Assembly (NCBI GenBank): GCA_934271275.1 | Contig: CAKQRD010000004.1 | Span: forward strand, 62,001 to 126,000 | Direction of reading: 5' to 3' | Source: an uncultured Clostridia bacterium | Lineage (GTDB): Bacteria; Bacillota; Clostridia; Christensenellales; Borkfalkiaceae | Length of the DNA stretch: 64,000 bases | Shown here: positions 44,188 to 51,886 of the stretch, in pieces | How the letters are laid out: each line of letters starts with the position of its first letter | Numbering within the stretch: position 1 is the first letter of the stretch | The notes under the pieces: generated by a model | Seen by the model: the letters and a program-made list of their open reading frames with translations, nothing else | The model's database searches: none | Told to the model about the DNA's origin: nothing | Program-made: the position numbers and the translations under genes

Positions 44188-44796
44188 CTATTTTTGCAAA
44201 AACCCTTTCACCTCCCCGTAAAAAGTAAACGGCTTGTCGAGAAACGGGAAATGCCCCGCGCCGTCTATAAACCGAAGTTCCGATTTTTTTATGCCGCGAT
44301 AAAGCCTTTTCGCCATATACGGCGGCGTTTCTTTATCGTTTTTGCCGAAAATAATCAGCGTTTCGTTCTCTATTTTATCTAAAACGCCGTCCAGCGTCTC
44401 GCCCACGATAAGCTTAAAGCTCTCGCGCATAACGCCGCCGACCGCAAGATAGTCCGCGGAATAAAATCTTTTAAGCCGCTTTTCGGGAAGAACCTTCTTT
44501 GCCGTTTTAAAAGCCGCTTTTTTTGCCGCGCGGGCGAAAGAAAACCGAGGTTTAAGCCCCGCCGCGTCACAAAGCACTATTTTATCGAACAGCTCCTTAT
44601 CCTCCGCCGCGGCTTTTATCGCGACGCGCCCGCCGAACGAATGACCTATGACGTGCGGACGATTAAGCCCCGTATCCTTTATATATTCCCTAATTTCAAA
44701 AACGTAATCGGAAAGAGAATAAGGAAAGGGCATATCGGCGTTGTTCCCGAAGCCTTTAAGGTCGGGGCAAAACACGTCGAACTCGCGGGAAAGCAT
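44188..44796 (-). CDS. Alpha/beta hydrolase without a normal start codon
   Basis: From the first ATG (44796) 202 residues are seen: nucleophile elbow GHSFGG, Asp in GKNDKETP and His in GAGHFPFL. But the conserved oxyanion strand lies before that ATG: the open frame continues to 44910 and reads QILFLHGYLSSGESFAG, ending at a TAA at 44922-44920. In that part there is no ATG, GTG or TTG. The best candidate start is ATA at 44904, seven bases after AAGGAG (44912-44917). Alternatively a +1 shift at CTT TGA at the end of rimI. The gene precedes murF by 19 bases. Confidence 0.82.
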   Translation of the reverse strand: MLSREFDVFCPDLKGFGNNADMPFPYSLSDYVFEIREYIKDTGLNRPHVIGHSFGGRVAIKAAAEDKELFDKIVLCDAAGLKPRFSFARAAKKAAFKTAKKVLPEKRLKRFYSADYLAVGGVMRESFKLIVGETLDGVLDKIENETLIIFGKNDKETPPYMAKRLYRGIKKSELRFIDGAGHFPFLDKPFTFYGEVKGFLQK

Positions 44797-44903
44797 ATTT
44801 TTAATCCCCGCAAAACTCTCTCCCGAAGAGAGATACCCGTGCAGAAAAAGTATTTGTTTTTTGCGCTTTTCTTTGGTAAAAACGGCAGAATTTTCCGTTC
44901 TTA

Positions 44904-44917
44904 TATCAAAGCTCCTT
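44904..44917 (-). promoter_or_regulatory. Unusual start site: SD, CTT TGA and ATA
   Basis: On the minus strand AAGGAG (44917-44912) is followed by CTT TGA (rimI stop 44908-44906) and then ATA at 44904. The +1 frame is the hydrolase frame. CTT TGA is also the slip site of prfB genes, though there the SD lies three bases further upstream. Confidence 0.6.
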
Positions 44918-45328
44918 TATATAAACGACGGCGTTTTCCTCTCCGTAATATCTTTTTCTTACCGAAAGAATTTTAAACCCCGCCTTTTCGTATAACGCCC
45001 GCGCGGGAGCGTTACCCTCTCTCACTTCCAAAAAAATTTTTTTCACGCCGAGCGCGGCAATCTCGCGAAAAGAACCCGTAAGCAAAGAAAGCCCCGCGCC
45101 CGTCCGCCGCTTTTCGGGCAAAACGTAAATATCTTCAAGGTCCGCCGTGTCGAAACTTTTTTCATAGATCGCGGCGGCGTAAACTTCGCCGTTTTCCTCC
45201 AAGACGAAACCGAACAGCGCGCCCGAATTCAAAGAGGAAATTATATCTTCCTTTTTCCAGCAGTCGGGAAAGTCCGAAAGTCTTGCCCGTTCAAAAAAGA
45301 CCGCGTCGGCGACGGTAAAGCTTCTCAT
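44906..45328 (-). CDS. rimI: Ribosomal-protein N-acetyltransferase RimI-like
   Basis: 140 residues, GNAT fold. Acetyl-CoA loop in LPEKRRTGAGLSLL, and the terminal motif EGNAPARALYEKAGFK typical of RimI. Start overlaps the tsaB stop (ATGA). tsaE-tsaB-rimI is a standard set in Bacillota. RimI acetylates the S18 N-terminus. The last codons carry an SD for the following gene. Confidence 0.9.
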   Translation of the reverse strand: MRSFTVADAVFFERARLSDFPDCWKKEDIISSLNSGALFGFVLEENGEVYAAAIYEKSFDTADLEDIYVLPEKRRTGAGLSLLTGSFREIAALGVKKIFLEVREGNAPARALYEKAGFKILSVRKRYYGEENAVVYIKEL

Positions 45329-45942
45329 CTTCCCTCTTCCGCCTGACTTTTTCTGACGTATAATGGGTTAAGAGAATCGTAGTCGAAGTTAGCCTCGCTT
45401 GCCTTGTCAAAAGCCGCGGCGACGAGACCTTTACTTAAATCCGCTATTTCCGCGTTAAAGCCCGCAAGCTCTTCCCCCGCACATAAAGTATATTCGGCAG
45501 AAAGCTTTTTTAGTTCGTCGGTCATAACGTATTTAGGCGGAAAATCTATTTTCAGCTTGTCGTAACCGCAAACGTAATAGCCGCCGTGTCCCGCGTTTAT
45601 CACCGCAAGCAGTCTTTTTTCTTCACGCCCGCTTATATTATATGCAATCGTATCGAACGAGGTTATCGAAAGACACTTAACGCCGCTAACAAACGCCAGA
45701 GCCTTTGCCGTGGCAACGCCTATTCTTATCCCCGTAAAAGATCCCGCACCCACCGCGCAGGCGATAAAGTCCGCCTCTTTAAGGTCAAGCCCCGCTTCCG
45801 TAACCGCGCGCTCCACCTCGGGCATAAGCGAAACCGAATGCTTCACGCCGCAATCGCTTTGATATGTGAGAACGGTTTTTTCGCCGTTTATCGCGGCGAC
45901 GGTGAGGTGCGCGCCGCTCGTATCTATCGCAAGAAATTTCAT
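45325..45942 (-). CDS. tsaB: tRNA t6A37 synthesis protein TsaB
   Basis: 205 residues, ASKHA fold, start FLAIDTSGAHLTVAAI and the dimer motif GAGSFTGIRIGVATAKAL. It forms the TsaB-TsaD heterodimer that with TsaE makes N6-threonylcarbamoyl-A37. tsaD is not in the window. Both ends overlap neighbours by ATGA. Confidence 0.94.
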   Translation of the reverse strand: MKFLAIDTSGAHLTVAAINGEKTVLTYQSDCGVKHSVSLMPEVERAVTEAGLDLKEADFIACAVGAGSFTGIRIGVATAKALAFVSGVKCLSITSFDTIAYNISGREEKRLLAVINAGHGGYYVCGYDKLKIDFPPKYVMTDELKKLSAEYTLCAGEELAGFNAEIADLSKGLVAAAFDKASEANFDYDSLNPLYVRKSQAEEGR

Positions 45943-46334
45943 AACTCTATTTCCCTCTCGTTTTCGCCCCGCTTTTCGATTTTGACCCGTTTACAGTTTT
46001 CGGGCAGAGCGTCCTCTATATTCTCCGACCATTCTATAAAGCAGATATTGTCGCCGCCGAAATAATCGGTAAGCCCCATAGCCGCCGCCTCTTCTCCCGA
46101 GGACAGCCGATAGCAGTCGTAATGATAAATAAGGTCGCCGTAAACGTTAAGATAGGCGTAAGTAGGACTTGTCACTCCGCCAAAACCGAAATACTCCGCG
46201 ACGCCCTTCATAAACGCGGTTTTGCCCGCGCCGAGTTCGCCGGATAAAAGCACCACGTCGCCCTTTTTGAGGGTTGCGGCAAATTCCTTCGCAATTTCGC
46301 GAGTTCTTTTTTCGGAATCCGAATAATACAACAT
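45939..46334 (-). CDS. tsaE: tRNA t6A37 synthesis ATPase TsaE
   Basis: 131 residues. P-loop GELGAGKTAFMKG, the switch VTSPTYAYLNVY and HYDCYRL. It drives the TsaBD complex. No ribosome-binding site is seen before ATG 46334; a -10 element ends seven bases upstream, so a leaderless mRNA is likely. Confidence 0.94.
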   Translation of the reverse strand: MLYYSDSEKRTREIAKEFAATLKKGDVVLLSGELGAGKTAFMKGVAEYFGFGGVTSPTYAYLNVYGDLIYHYDCYRLSSGEEAAAMGLTDYFGGDNICFIEWSENIEDALPENCKRVKIEKRGENEREIEL

Positions 46335-46340
46335 ATTTTT

Positions 46341-46369
46341 ATTTTACCATTATCGGCGGAAAAAGTAAA
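46341..46369 (-). promoter_or_regulatory. tsaE promoter, giving a leaderless transcript
   Basis: TTTACT (46364-46369), 17 bases, TAAAAT (46341-46346); transcription would start at or next to the ATG at 46334. Confidence 0.55.
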
Positions 46370-47002
46370 TCAAATTTTCTTTACGAGGAAAGAAACCTTT
46401 TTATAAGCGAGTATAGTTAAAACGCTTATCGCTACGCATTTTATAAGATTAAACAACAGCACGAAAACCCAAAGCTCTTTGAACACCGCAGCCGCGCCGT
46501 CGCCCATATAAAGCGGGAAGTTTATAAATCTGTTCACGAGGAGCGACGCCGCAATTTCCAGACAAGAGCCTGTCGCGATCGTTATCGCCACGGTGGAAAA
46601 GCCTTTTTTATAGTGATACACAATCGTCGGAACGGCTATAAAGCTTGCCGCAACGATAAAGTTGGCAAGCTCTCCCACGCCGCCCGTGGAACTGCCTATC
46701 GCGAACCTTAAAAGCTCTTTGACGCCCGCCGCCGCAAAGCCCGAAACCGGTCCGAATATGAACCCCGCAAGGAGTATGCAGACGAGCGAAAAATCGAGCT
46801 TTAAGAACGAAGCGTCGGGAAATATAGGAAATTCGAGAAGAGATATAACGAAGGCGAGCGCGGCGAATATCCCCGTTCCCGCGATTTTTTTAGTCGTCGA
46901 AATCTCGTTTTTAGAACTTTTTCCGTTAAATTCCGTTTTCGCGCCGCCCGCGTTTTCGGAGTTCACGACCGTTTCGTTTACCGAAATTTTTTCTTTTTTC
47001 AT
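46370..47002 (-). CDS. ribU: Riboflavin ECF transporter S component (RibU type)
   Basis: 210 residues from ATG 47002. Cytosolic N-terminal ~40 residues, then six membrane helices of the ECF S type (IFAALAFVISLLEF, LLAGFIFGPVSGFAAAGVKE). The gene is under an FMN riboswitch, which fixes the substrate as riboflavin. An ECF energising module must be elsewhere. The SD before the gene is caught in a hairpin. Confidence 0.9.
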   Translation of the reverse strand: MKKEKISVNETVVNSENAGGAKTEFNGKSSKNEISTTKKIAGTGIFAALAFVISLLEFPIFPDASFLKLDFSLVCILLAGFIFGPVSGFAAAGVKELLRFAIGSSTGGVGELANFIVAASFIAVPTIVYHYKKGFSTVAITIATGSCLEIAASLLVNRFINFPLYMGDGAAAVFKELWVFVLLFNLIKCVAISVLTILAYKKVSFLVKKI

Positions 47003-47012
47003 AAAAATCAAA

Positions 47013-47036
47013 CGCTCCTTTTAATCTTAAAGGAGC
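47013..47036 (-). promoter_or_regulatory. SD-sequestering hairpin of ribU
   Basis: GCTCCTTT pairs with AAAGGAGC across a short loop, hiding the ribosome-binding site; it is the last element of the FMN riboswitch leader. Confidence 0.7.
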
Positions 47037-47094
47037 GTGCGGAAAATCGTTTTAATGCCGCACGCGAAAAAATCCGCGCGCGAAAAAACGCCCG

Positions 47095-47222
47095 ACCTTT
47101 TTCCCGTCCGGACTATAACCGTCGGTCGCGGAATCTAACCGCGTCTGCCCTCCGCAAAAAGCGGAACAGGCTCGCAGACTTTACTGCCGATAGGGAATTT
47201 CACCCCGCCCCAAAAGATCTTC
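47095..47222 (-). ncRNA. FMN riboswitch (RFN element)
   Basis: Minus strand shows the conserved blocks GGGGCGGGGTGAAATTCCC, CGGCAGTAAAGTCTGCGAGCC (read in two parts), ACGGTTATAGTCCGGACGGG and AAAAAGGT. It senses FMN and turns off the downstream riboflavin transporter. It lies 93 bases before ribU. Confidence 0.95.
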
Positions 47223-47240
47223 TATATTTTGTTTTTCTTT

Positions 47241-47269
47241 ATCCTACCACAAAAACGCGAGATAGTAAA
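47241..47269 (-). promoter_or_regulatory. ribU promoter
   Basis: TTTACT (47264-47269), 17 bases, TAGGAT (47241-47246), 19 bases upstream of the riboswitch. Confidence 0.6.
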
Positions 47270-47350
47270 GCGATTTTACGCCGCCGCAAAAAAATTTTTA
47301 CCGTTCGGACAAATCCGTACAAATTTCTCCTGCGAATATGCGGCGCAAAC

Positions 47351-48568
47351 CTATATAAGCTTGACGCTTTTTATGGCGAATCTTTTAAGAAGTTCGTCGC
47401 CGATTTCGTCCGCGAACGGAGTCAGCACGAGTTCCGCGCCCATTTTGAAGAGTTTTGCCGCGCCGTCCGCCGTTCTCACGTTGCCGAGTACCTTTAACGT
47501 GAGCGGCGTGCCGCTTTTCATCACTGCGGAAAGCTTTCTTTTAATGTCTTCTTCGTCGCTTTCGCCGAACGCGAAAAGAACGTGATTAAGCCCCGCCTTT
47601 TCCGCCGCGCGAGCCGCGTTAAGGATATTTTCTTCCGAAAGATTTTCTGCGGAAAACGCCACGCCCGCGTGTTTTCTGTAAGATTTGGCAATCTTTTTCA
47701 AGTCCTTCGCGAGCTGCTTTTTGTTTTCTTTATAAAGGCTCATCGCGGGCATAAACACCGAAACCTCGTCCACGCCTGCGGCGACCGATTCCTTAACGCC
47801 TGCGATTTTTGCGGAGAACGCGTTTTCGCCGAACGGGAAATCCACGAGCGCGGAAACGGTCATGTTCTCTTTTGAACGCTTTATCGCGCGGGCGACCGCG
47901 GGAATATACGCGGGCGAAACCGCCGTTTCTTTAAGTCCCAAGGTCTGCGAATTTATCGCGAGCCGCAAAAGTTCGTCGCCCGAAATATCGTACCTCACGA
48001 TAACCTTGCCGAGCTTTTCGGTAAACTTTTGTATTCCCGAAAACAGGCAGTCGTCGCGAACTTTCCCCTCGTCCTCGTTAAGAAGCGCGGCAAGCTCGCG
48101 AATATCGTCCGTTTCTTCGGTTTTATTTTTCCCGTTCTTCTTTTTTGAATTTTTATCCTTTTCGTATTCGGGAAGCGTTTCCGCCTTTACGGGCAGGTTT
48201 TCCCCTTTTTTCTCCGCTTTTTTCTCGGCGCGGGTTTTCTTCGCGGGCTTTTTATCGTCTCCGCTTTTTATAATCGCGCGCCCGTTTTCCTCTCCTTCTT
48301 GCCCGTCTGCAGAAGCGGTTTGTCCGTTTATAGCGTCGTTTTCAATCGCGGTAACCGTTTTTTCGGGCAGAGCGATAACGCCGCCATCCGTAAGCTCTCC
48401 CGCATTATTTACAGTATTTTCGGGAACCTCGTCAGCCGACGAACCGTCAGAAAAAGCGGAAGTCTTTTTATTCTCCGCGCCGTTTTCTTCCGTCGGAATC
48501 TCTTTTATAACGACGTCGCGTCGATCTTTTTTCAAGAGTTTATCGAAGAACTTTTTTATTCGCGCCAT
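47351..48568 (-). CDS. DeoC-fold protein, apparently catalytically dead
   Basis: 405 residues. Residues 1-155 are charged, low-complexity (Lys/Glu). From about 175 it follows deoxyribose-phosphate aldolase: LGLKETAVSPAYIPAVARA, VSALVDFPFG, GVDEVSVFMPAMSL, LKVLGNVRTADGAAKL. In E. coli DeoC Asp102, Lys167 (Schiff base) and Lys201 act; here the first aligns to Ser, the second to the LFAFGES segment with no Lys, and only the third (LKVLG) remains. So an aldolase role is unlikely; a binding or structural role is inference. Confidence 0.8.
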   Translation of the reverse strand: MARIKKFFDKLLKKDRRDVVIKEIPTEENGAENKKTSAFSDGSSADEVPENTVNNAGELTDGGVIALPEKTVTAIENDAINGQTASADGQEGEENGRAIIKSGDDKKPAKKTRAEKKAEKKGENLPVKAETLPEYEKDKNSKKKNGKNKTEETDDIRELAALLNEDEGKVRDDCLFSGIQKFTEKLGKVIVRYDISGDELLRLAINSQTLGLKETAVSPAYIPAVARAIKRSKENMTVSALVDFPFGENAFSAKIAGVKESVAAGVDEVSVFMPAMSLYKENKKQLAKDLKKIAKSYRKHAGVAFSAENLSEENILNAARAAEKAGLNHVLFAFGESDEEDIKRKLSAVMKSGTPLTLKVLGNVRTADGAAKLFKMGAELVLTPFADEIGDELLKRFAIKSVKLI

Positions 48569-48672
48569 AATCTATAAGCACCTCCGTTTGATAAAAACGT
48601 ATATTTTTCAACAATTAAACTTAAAATTACCGCTATAATTTGCGGTTATAATGTTTTCGGGTGGTGAAAACG

Positions 48673-48963
48673 ATGAATATTCCTACATACGTCGCAGGTC
48701 CTTTTTACCTGCTTATTTTTCTCGGACTTTCGGTCACGGTAACTCTCGGCGCGAAAACGCTTATCGCTTATCTTAAAGAGCGATTTTTGCCGCAAAGAAA
48801 GCCCGTAAGACTCTCCTCCGAAGAACCGCAAAAGAAACGGCAAGCCGAGCCGCTTTCCGTCGCGAACGCGCGTTCTTCCGTTCAACGAAAAAGGAGACCC
48901 GTCCGCAGCATAGAAATCGATCCCGACAACGTGGACAGAATCTACGTCAGAAAATCGAGCTGA
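48673..48963 (+). CDS. Small one-helix membrane protein
   Basis: 96 residues from ATG 48673, preceded by GGTGG; a GTG at 48661 in frame is less likely. One membrane helix (about 8-27, VAGPFYLLIFLGLSVTVTLG), a Lys/Arg-rich cytosolic part (EEPQKKRQAEP, RKRRPVRS) and a C-terminal acidic-basic end (IEIDPDNVDRIYVRK). Divergent from the DeoC-like gene. No family recognised. Confidence 0.7.
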   Translation: MNIPTYVAGPFYLLIFLGLSVTVTLGAKTLIAYLKERFLPQRKPVRLSSEEPQKKRQAEPLSVANARSSVQRKRRPVRSIEIDPDNVDRIYVRKSS

Positions 48964-49278
48964 TTTTTTCCGTCTCTGTTTTTTCGGGTTTTGATTTTTA
49001 TTTTTACGCGGCTCTCGGCGCATCCTTTTTTCGGCGATTCGCCCGTTCCGCGCGCGGTTTTTCTCCGCGCGCTTTTATGCGCTCGTATTCCCGCGTCTTT
49101 TCTCCGCGCGCGACTTTTTCGCGGCGTAACTTTTTCCGCGGCACGCTTTAAGCGCGGCGCGTTTTTTGCGTTGACCTTTTTTTCGCGGCGCGTTTTTCCG
49201 CTACGGCTCTTCCCCGCGTTTTCGGACTCGGAGCGTAGAGCATAGATTTCCCGCGCTTACGAATCGGAAGCCTAAAAA
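48964..49278. other. GC-hairpin and T-tract-rich intergenic region
   Basis: About 315 bases with repeated GC patches (CGCGCG, GCGGCG) followed by T runs. One real hairpin is 49050-49072 (GCGCGCGG / CCGCGCGC) with TTTT after it, fit to end the small gene upstream. No gene seen. Confidence 0.65.
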
Positions 49279-49620
49279 TTAAAACTTTTTAACGTTGCTG
49301 CCGTCGTCCCAAAGCTGTTCCAGATGATAGAAAAGACGGGTTTCGTCGTTAAAGATATGCACGAGAACGTCGCCGTAATCGAGAACCGCCCAACGCCCTT
49401 CGCGAAGCCCTTCCGCGCGGGTGGGAGACACGCCCTCTTTTTCCATTTCTTCTTCGACGTGTTCGATAAGCGAGCGGGTATGCGTCATACTTCTGCCGCC
49501 AGCGATAACGTAGTAATCGGCTACGTCGGTTTTTCCTTTCACGTCCACGGCGACAATATCTTCCGCCTTGTGATCTTTAAGCACTTTGCAAATTTTTTCT
49601 ACGAATTCGAGTGACGTCAT
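49279..49620 (-). CDS. rsfS: Ribosome silencing factor RsfS
   Basis: 113 residues, normal length. DUF143 fold: DIVAVDVKGKTDVADYYVIAGG, TRSLIEHVEEEM, EGLREGRWAVLDYGDVLVHIF and the end YYHLEQLW-like (YHLEQLWDDG). Binds L14 and keeps the ribosomal subunits apart in starved cells. 31 bases after nadD-yqeK, a usual neighbour. Confidence 0.96.
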   Translation of the reverse strand: MTSLEFVEKICKVLKDHKAEDIVAVDVKGKTDVADYYVIAGGRSMTHTRSLIEHVEEEMEKEGVSPTRAEGLREGRWAVLDYGDVLVHIFNDETRLFYHLEQLWDDGSNVKKF

Positions 49621-49651
49621 ATTTTTCTCCTCGTTATTTATCTCTCGTTTT

Positions 49652-50845
49652 TTAGTCTTTTTTATTTTGGGTTATATAATACTCGTACGCGTTAAGCGTT
49701 TCGGAGTAAACATAGCTTTTTTTATTCAAAAGGTGGATAACCTCTTCTTTTAAGCACGCCTTAAAGCACTCGTCAAGCCCTTCGTCGTACTTTCGGCGAA
49801 GCTTTTCCACGCCCTCGTAATCTCTGCCCTTTTCTATCATATCCGCAACGAAAATAAGCTTTCCGAGCGTAGTCATCGCGGCTTTGCCCGAGGTGTGGTA
49901 GCGGATAGCGTCCAGAACCTCTTCGTCCTTTATTCCGACGACCTTTTCCGCAACGTACGCCCCCAAAAAGGAGTGAACGACGGGTTCGGGAACGCCTTCG
50001 GGCAACGTGAAATCGGGAAAATCCTTCATATCGGCGTACTTTGCGCAGTCGTGCAGAATCGCCGCGGTAAGAATTTTTTCTTCCGAAAGCCCCGTTTCCC
50101 TCGCCTTTTTAAGGGCGCACACCGCAACGTTCGCCGTGTGGATAAGCCGTTTTAACGGAAGATGCTCGCGAACGTATTTTTCCGCCGCGCCGCCCGCGTA
50201 TAAACCGTTTTTCTTTATGTATTCCGCAACCCGCAAGTCGGTAAAGCCCGAAATATCGAGACTTAAAGAGTTATAAACCCTTATTTCGGTGGAAGAATCG
50301 CCCGCGCCTTCAAACGTCAGATAACTAAAATCCTTTCCGAAATTTTTCTTAAAATATTCGCGTTCTTTTTCGACGTCTTCCGAAAAGCCTTCCCGCCCGA
50401 ACGCCGCAAGCTTTGCGGACGCAAGTATCCGTTCGGGGTATCGCCACGTCTTAAAATCCGCCAGCATATCGCCGCCGACTATAAAATACAGCTCGCCTTC
50501 CCCCGCGAAATGCTCTACGGTAATGTAGGTATAGCTTTTACCGCCGCACGCGATTTCAAAGCCTGAAATTTCTATTTTTCCGTCGTTCGCCGTATTTGCT
50601 CCGCACGTCACGCAGTCGCCCGTTAAACCGTTGTCAGCCACCTCGCAACCCGTTCCGAAAGCGAGAGAAAGCATTGCCAGCCTGTCCTTTGCGGGGGCGA
50701 GCGAAACCTCTTTATGCGGCGGAATGAACGTCGGCATAACGATAAGCTTATCGAGCGAAAGCTTTTCTATCGCCGCGCGCGCCATCGCGATATGGTCTTT
50801 ATGCACGGGGTTGAACGTCCCCCCGAAAATTCCGATTTTTTTCAC
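49652..50845 (-). CDS. nadD: Fused NadD (nicotinate-nucleotide adenylyltransferase) and YqeK HD hydrolase
   Basis: 397 residues. Residues 1-210 are NadD: GIFGGTFNPVHKDHIAMA, FIPPHKE, FIVGGDMLADF, GDSSTEIR. The usual HxGH is HKDH here (Gly to Asp). An insert (about 68-105, GLTGDCVTCGANTANDGK) lies in the middle. From about 225 YqeK, an HD phosphohydrolase that degrades Ap4A: LIHTANVAVCAL, AAILHDCAKYADM, HSFLGAYVAEK, IRYHTSGKAAMT, IFVADMIEKGRDY. Both are normally separate adjacent genes. The next gene is rsfS. Confidence 0.92.
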   Translation of the reverse strand: MKKIGIFGGTFNPVHKDHIAMARAAIEKLSLDKLIVMPTFIPPHKEVSLAPAKDRLAMLSLAFGTGCEVADNGLTGDCVTCGANTANDGKIEISGFEIACGGKSYTYITVEHFAGEGELYFIVGGDMLADFKTWRYPERILASAKLAAFGREGFSEDVEKEREYFKKNFGKDFSYLTFEGAGDSSTEIRVYNSLSLDISGFTDLRVAEYIKKNGLYAGGAAEKYVREHLPLKRLIHTANVAVCALKKARETGLSEEKILTAAILHDCAKYADMKDFPDFTLPEGVPEPVVHSFLGAYVAEKVVGIKDEEVLDAIRYHTSGKAAMTTLGKLIFVADMIEKGRDYEGVEKLRRKYDEGLDECFKACLKEEVIHLLNKKSYVYSETLNAYEYYITQNKKD

Positions 50846-51077
50846 GCCTCAATTATCTCATATTTTCCGTTTAATTGCAATCGTTTTTGACTTTTTAAGC
50901 GCGGACGGAAGGGAGTTTTTTGCGGCTTTAATAAAATTACGGCTTGTCGGCGTGAAAACTCGTATAAATTCTTTCTTTTTCGGCAATAAATTATACGCCG
51001 AAAGCAACGTTTTTGCCGCAGGCGAATTTACGCCGATAACGGAGCGTTAAAAAAATAATAAACGGAGAAAAAATCGT

Positions 51078-51848
51078 ATGAAAAAAATTTCGATAGCCGC
51101 TGTGAGCGACGTGTTTTTTATAGCCGTCGCAAGTTTTTTTATTTCGCTGATATTTTTTAATTATTTCGCGGCATTCCCGATAAATCTCGTTGCGGCGGGC
51201 AGCGTTTCGGGACTTTCCGCCGTCTTCGGAGCAAAGCTCGTTTCCGTTCGCGGCGAAAAAAAGAAGCTTTCCGCCGCCGACGCCGAAAAGTACGCCGATT
51301 TTTCCGTAAGAATAAACGTAATGCCCGAAAAAGAGGTTATAAGCCTTGCGAAAGCGATTGCAGAAAAGCGCGGATATAAAAGCGAAGTAAAACGCGGCGG
51401 GCTGTATTTTAAGGACGAACGGCTTTACGCCTTTTTCAAATTCGGGTTCGATACCCTCACGAAAGCCGACGTGGTGAAAGCCTTTAACAAGATAGGAAAA
51501 GGCGACCGCGCGATACTCGTTTCGGAAAGCCCGAACGAGGAAATAAAGACCTTTGCGGCGCGCTTCGACGGGCGGTTTGAAATATCGGACGGAAAGGACT
51601 TTTTTGCGGCGACAAAGTCTGCGGAGCTTTTGCCGAAAACGGGCTTTACACTTCTACCCGAAAAGAAAGGAAAAGGAAATTTCGCTCTTCTTTTAGACAG
51701 AAAAAAAGCCAAAAACTATCTGATTTTCGGCTCTCTTTTCGTTATATTCGGTTTTTTCGTTCCGATAAAATTTTATTATCTCACGGTCGGCGGAATTATG
51801 CTCGCTTTTTCGTTATTCGTCCGTTTCGCGGGCAGAAAATCGGCGTAA
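51078..51848 (+). CDS. Unknown membrane protein, four helices
   Basis: 256 residues. Helices near 7-25 and 32-50 (VFFIAVASFFISLIFFNYF, INLVAAGSVSGLSAVFG) and two at the end (YLIFGSLFVIFGFFV, YYLTVGGIMLAFSLF). The cytosolic part (80-200) has alternating helix-strand pieces (VISLAKAIAEKRGY, LYAFFKFGFDTLTKADVV, AILVSESPNEEIKTFAARF) like a small nuclease or Rossmann-like domain, but no catalytic motif is clear. SD GGAG before the ATG. No family assigned. Confidence 0.7.
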   Translation: MKKISIAAVSDVFFIAVASFFISLIFFNYFAAFPINLVAAGSVSGLSAVFGAKLVSVRGEKKKLSAADAEKYADFSVRINVMPEKEVISLAKAIAEKRGYKSEVKRGGLYFKDERLYAFFKFGFDTLTKADVVKAFNKIGKGDRAILVSESPNEEIKTFAARFDGRFEISDGKDFFAATKSAELLPKTGFTLLPEKKGKGNFALLLDRKKAKNYLIFGSLFVIFGFFVPIKFYYLTVGGIMLAFSLFVRFAGRKSA

Positions 51849-51886
51849 AAAGACGTAAAAAAGTCATAAAATCGCCTGAAACCGGT

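Noticed and set aside
48991..49245. 84-codon plus-strand frame
   Set aside because: Phe/Arg-rich translation of T tracts and GC patches, no SD.
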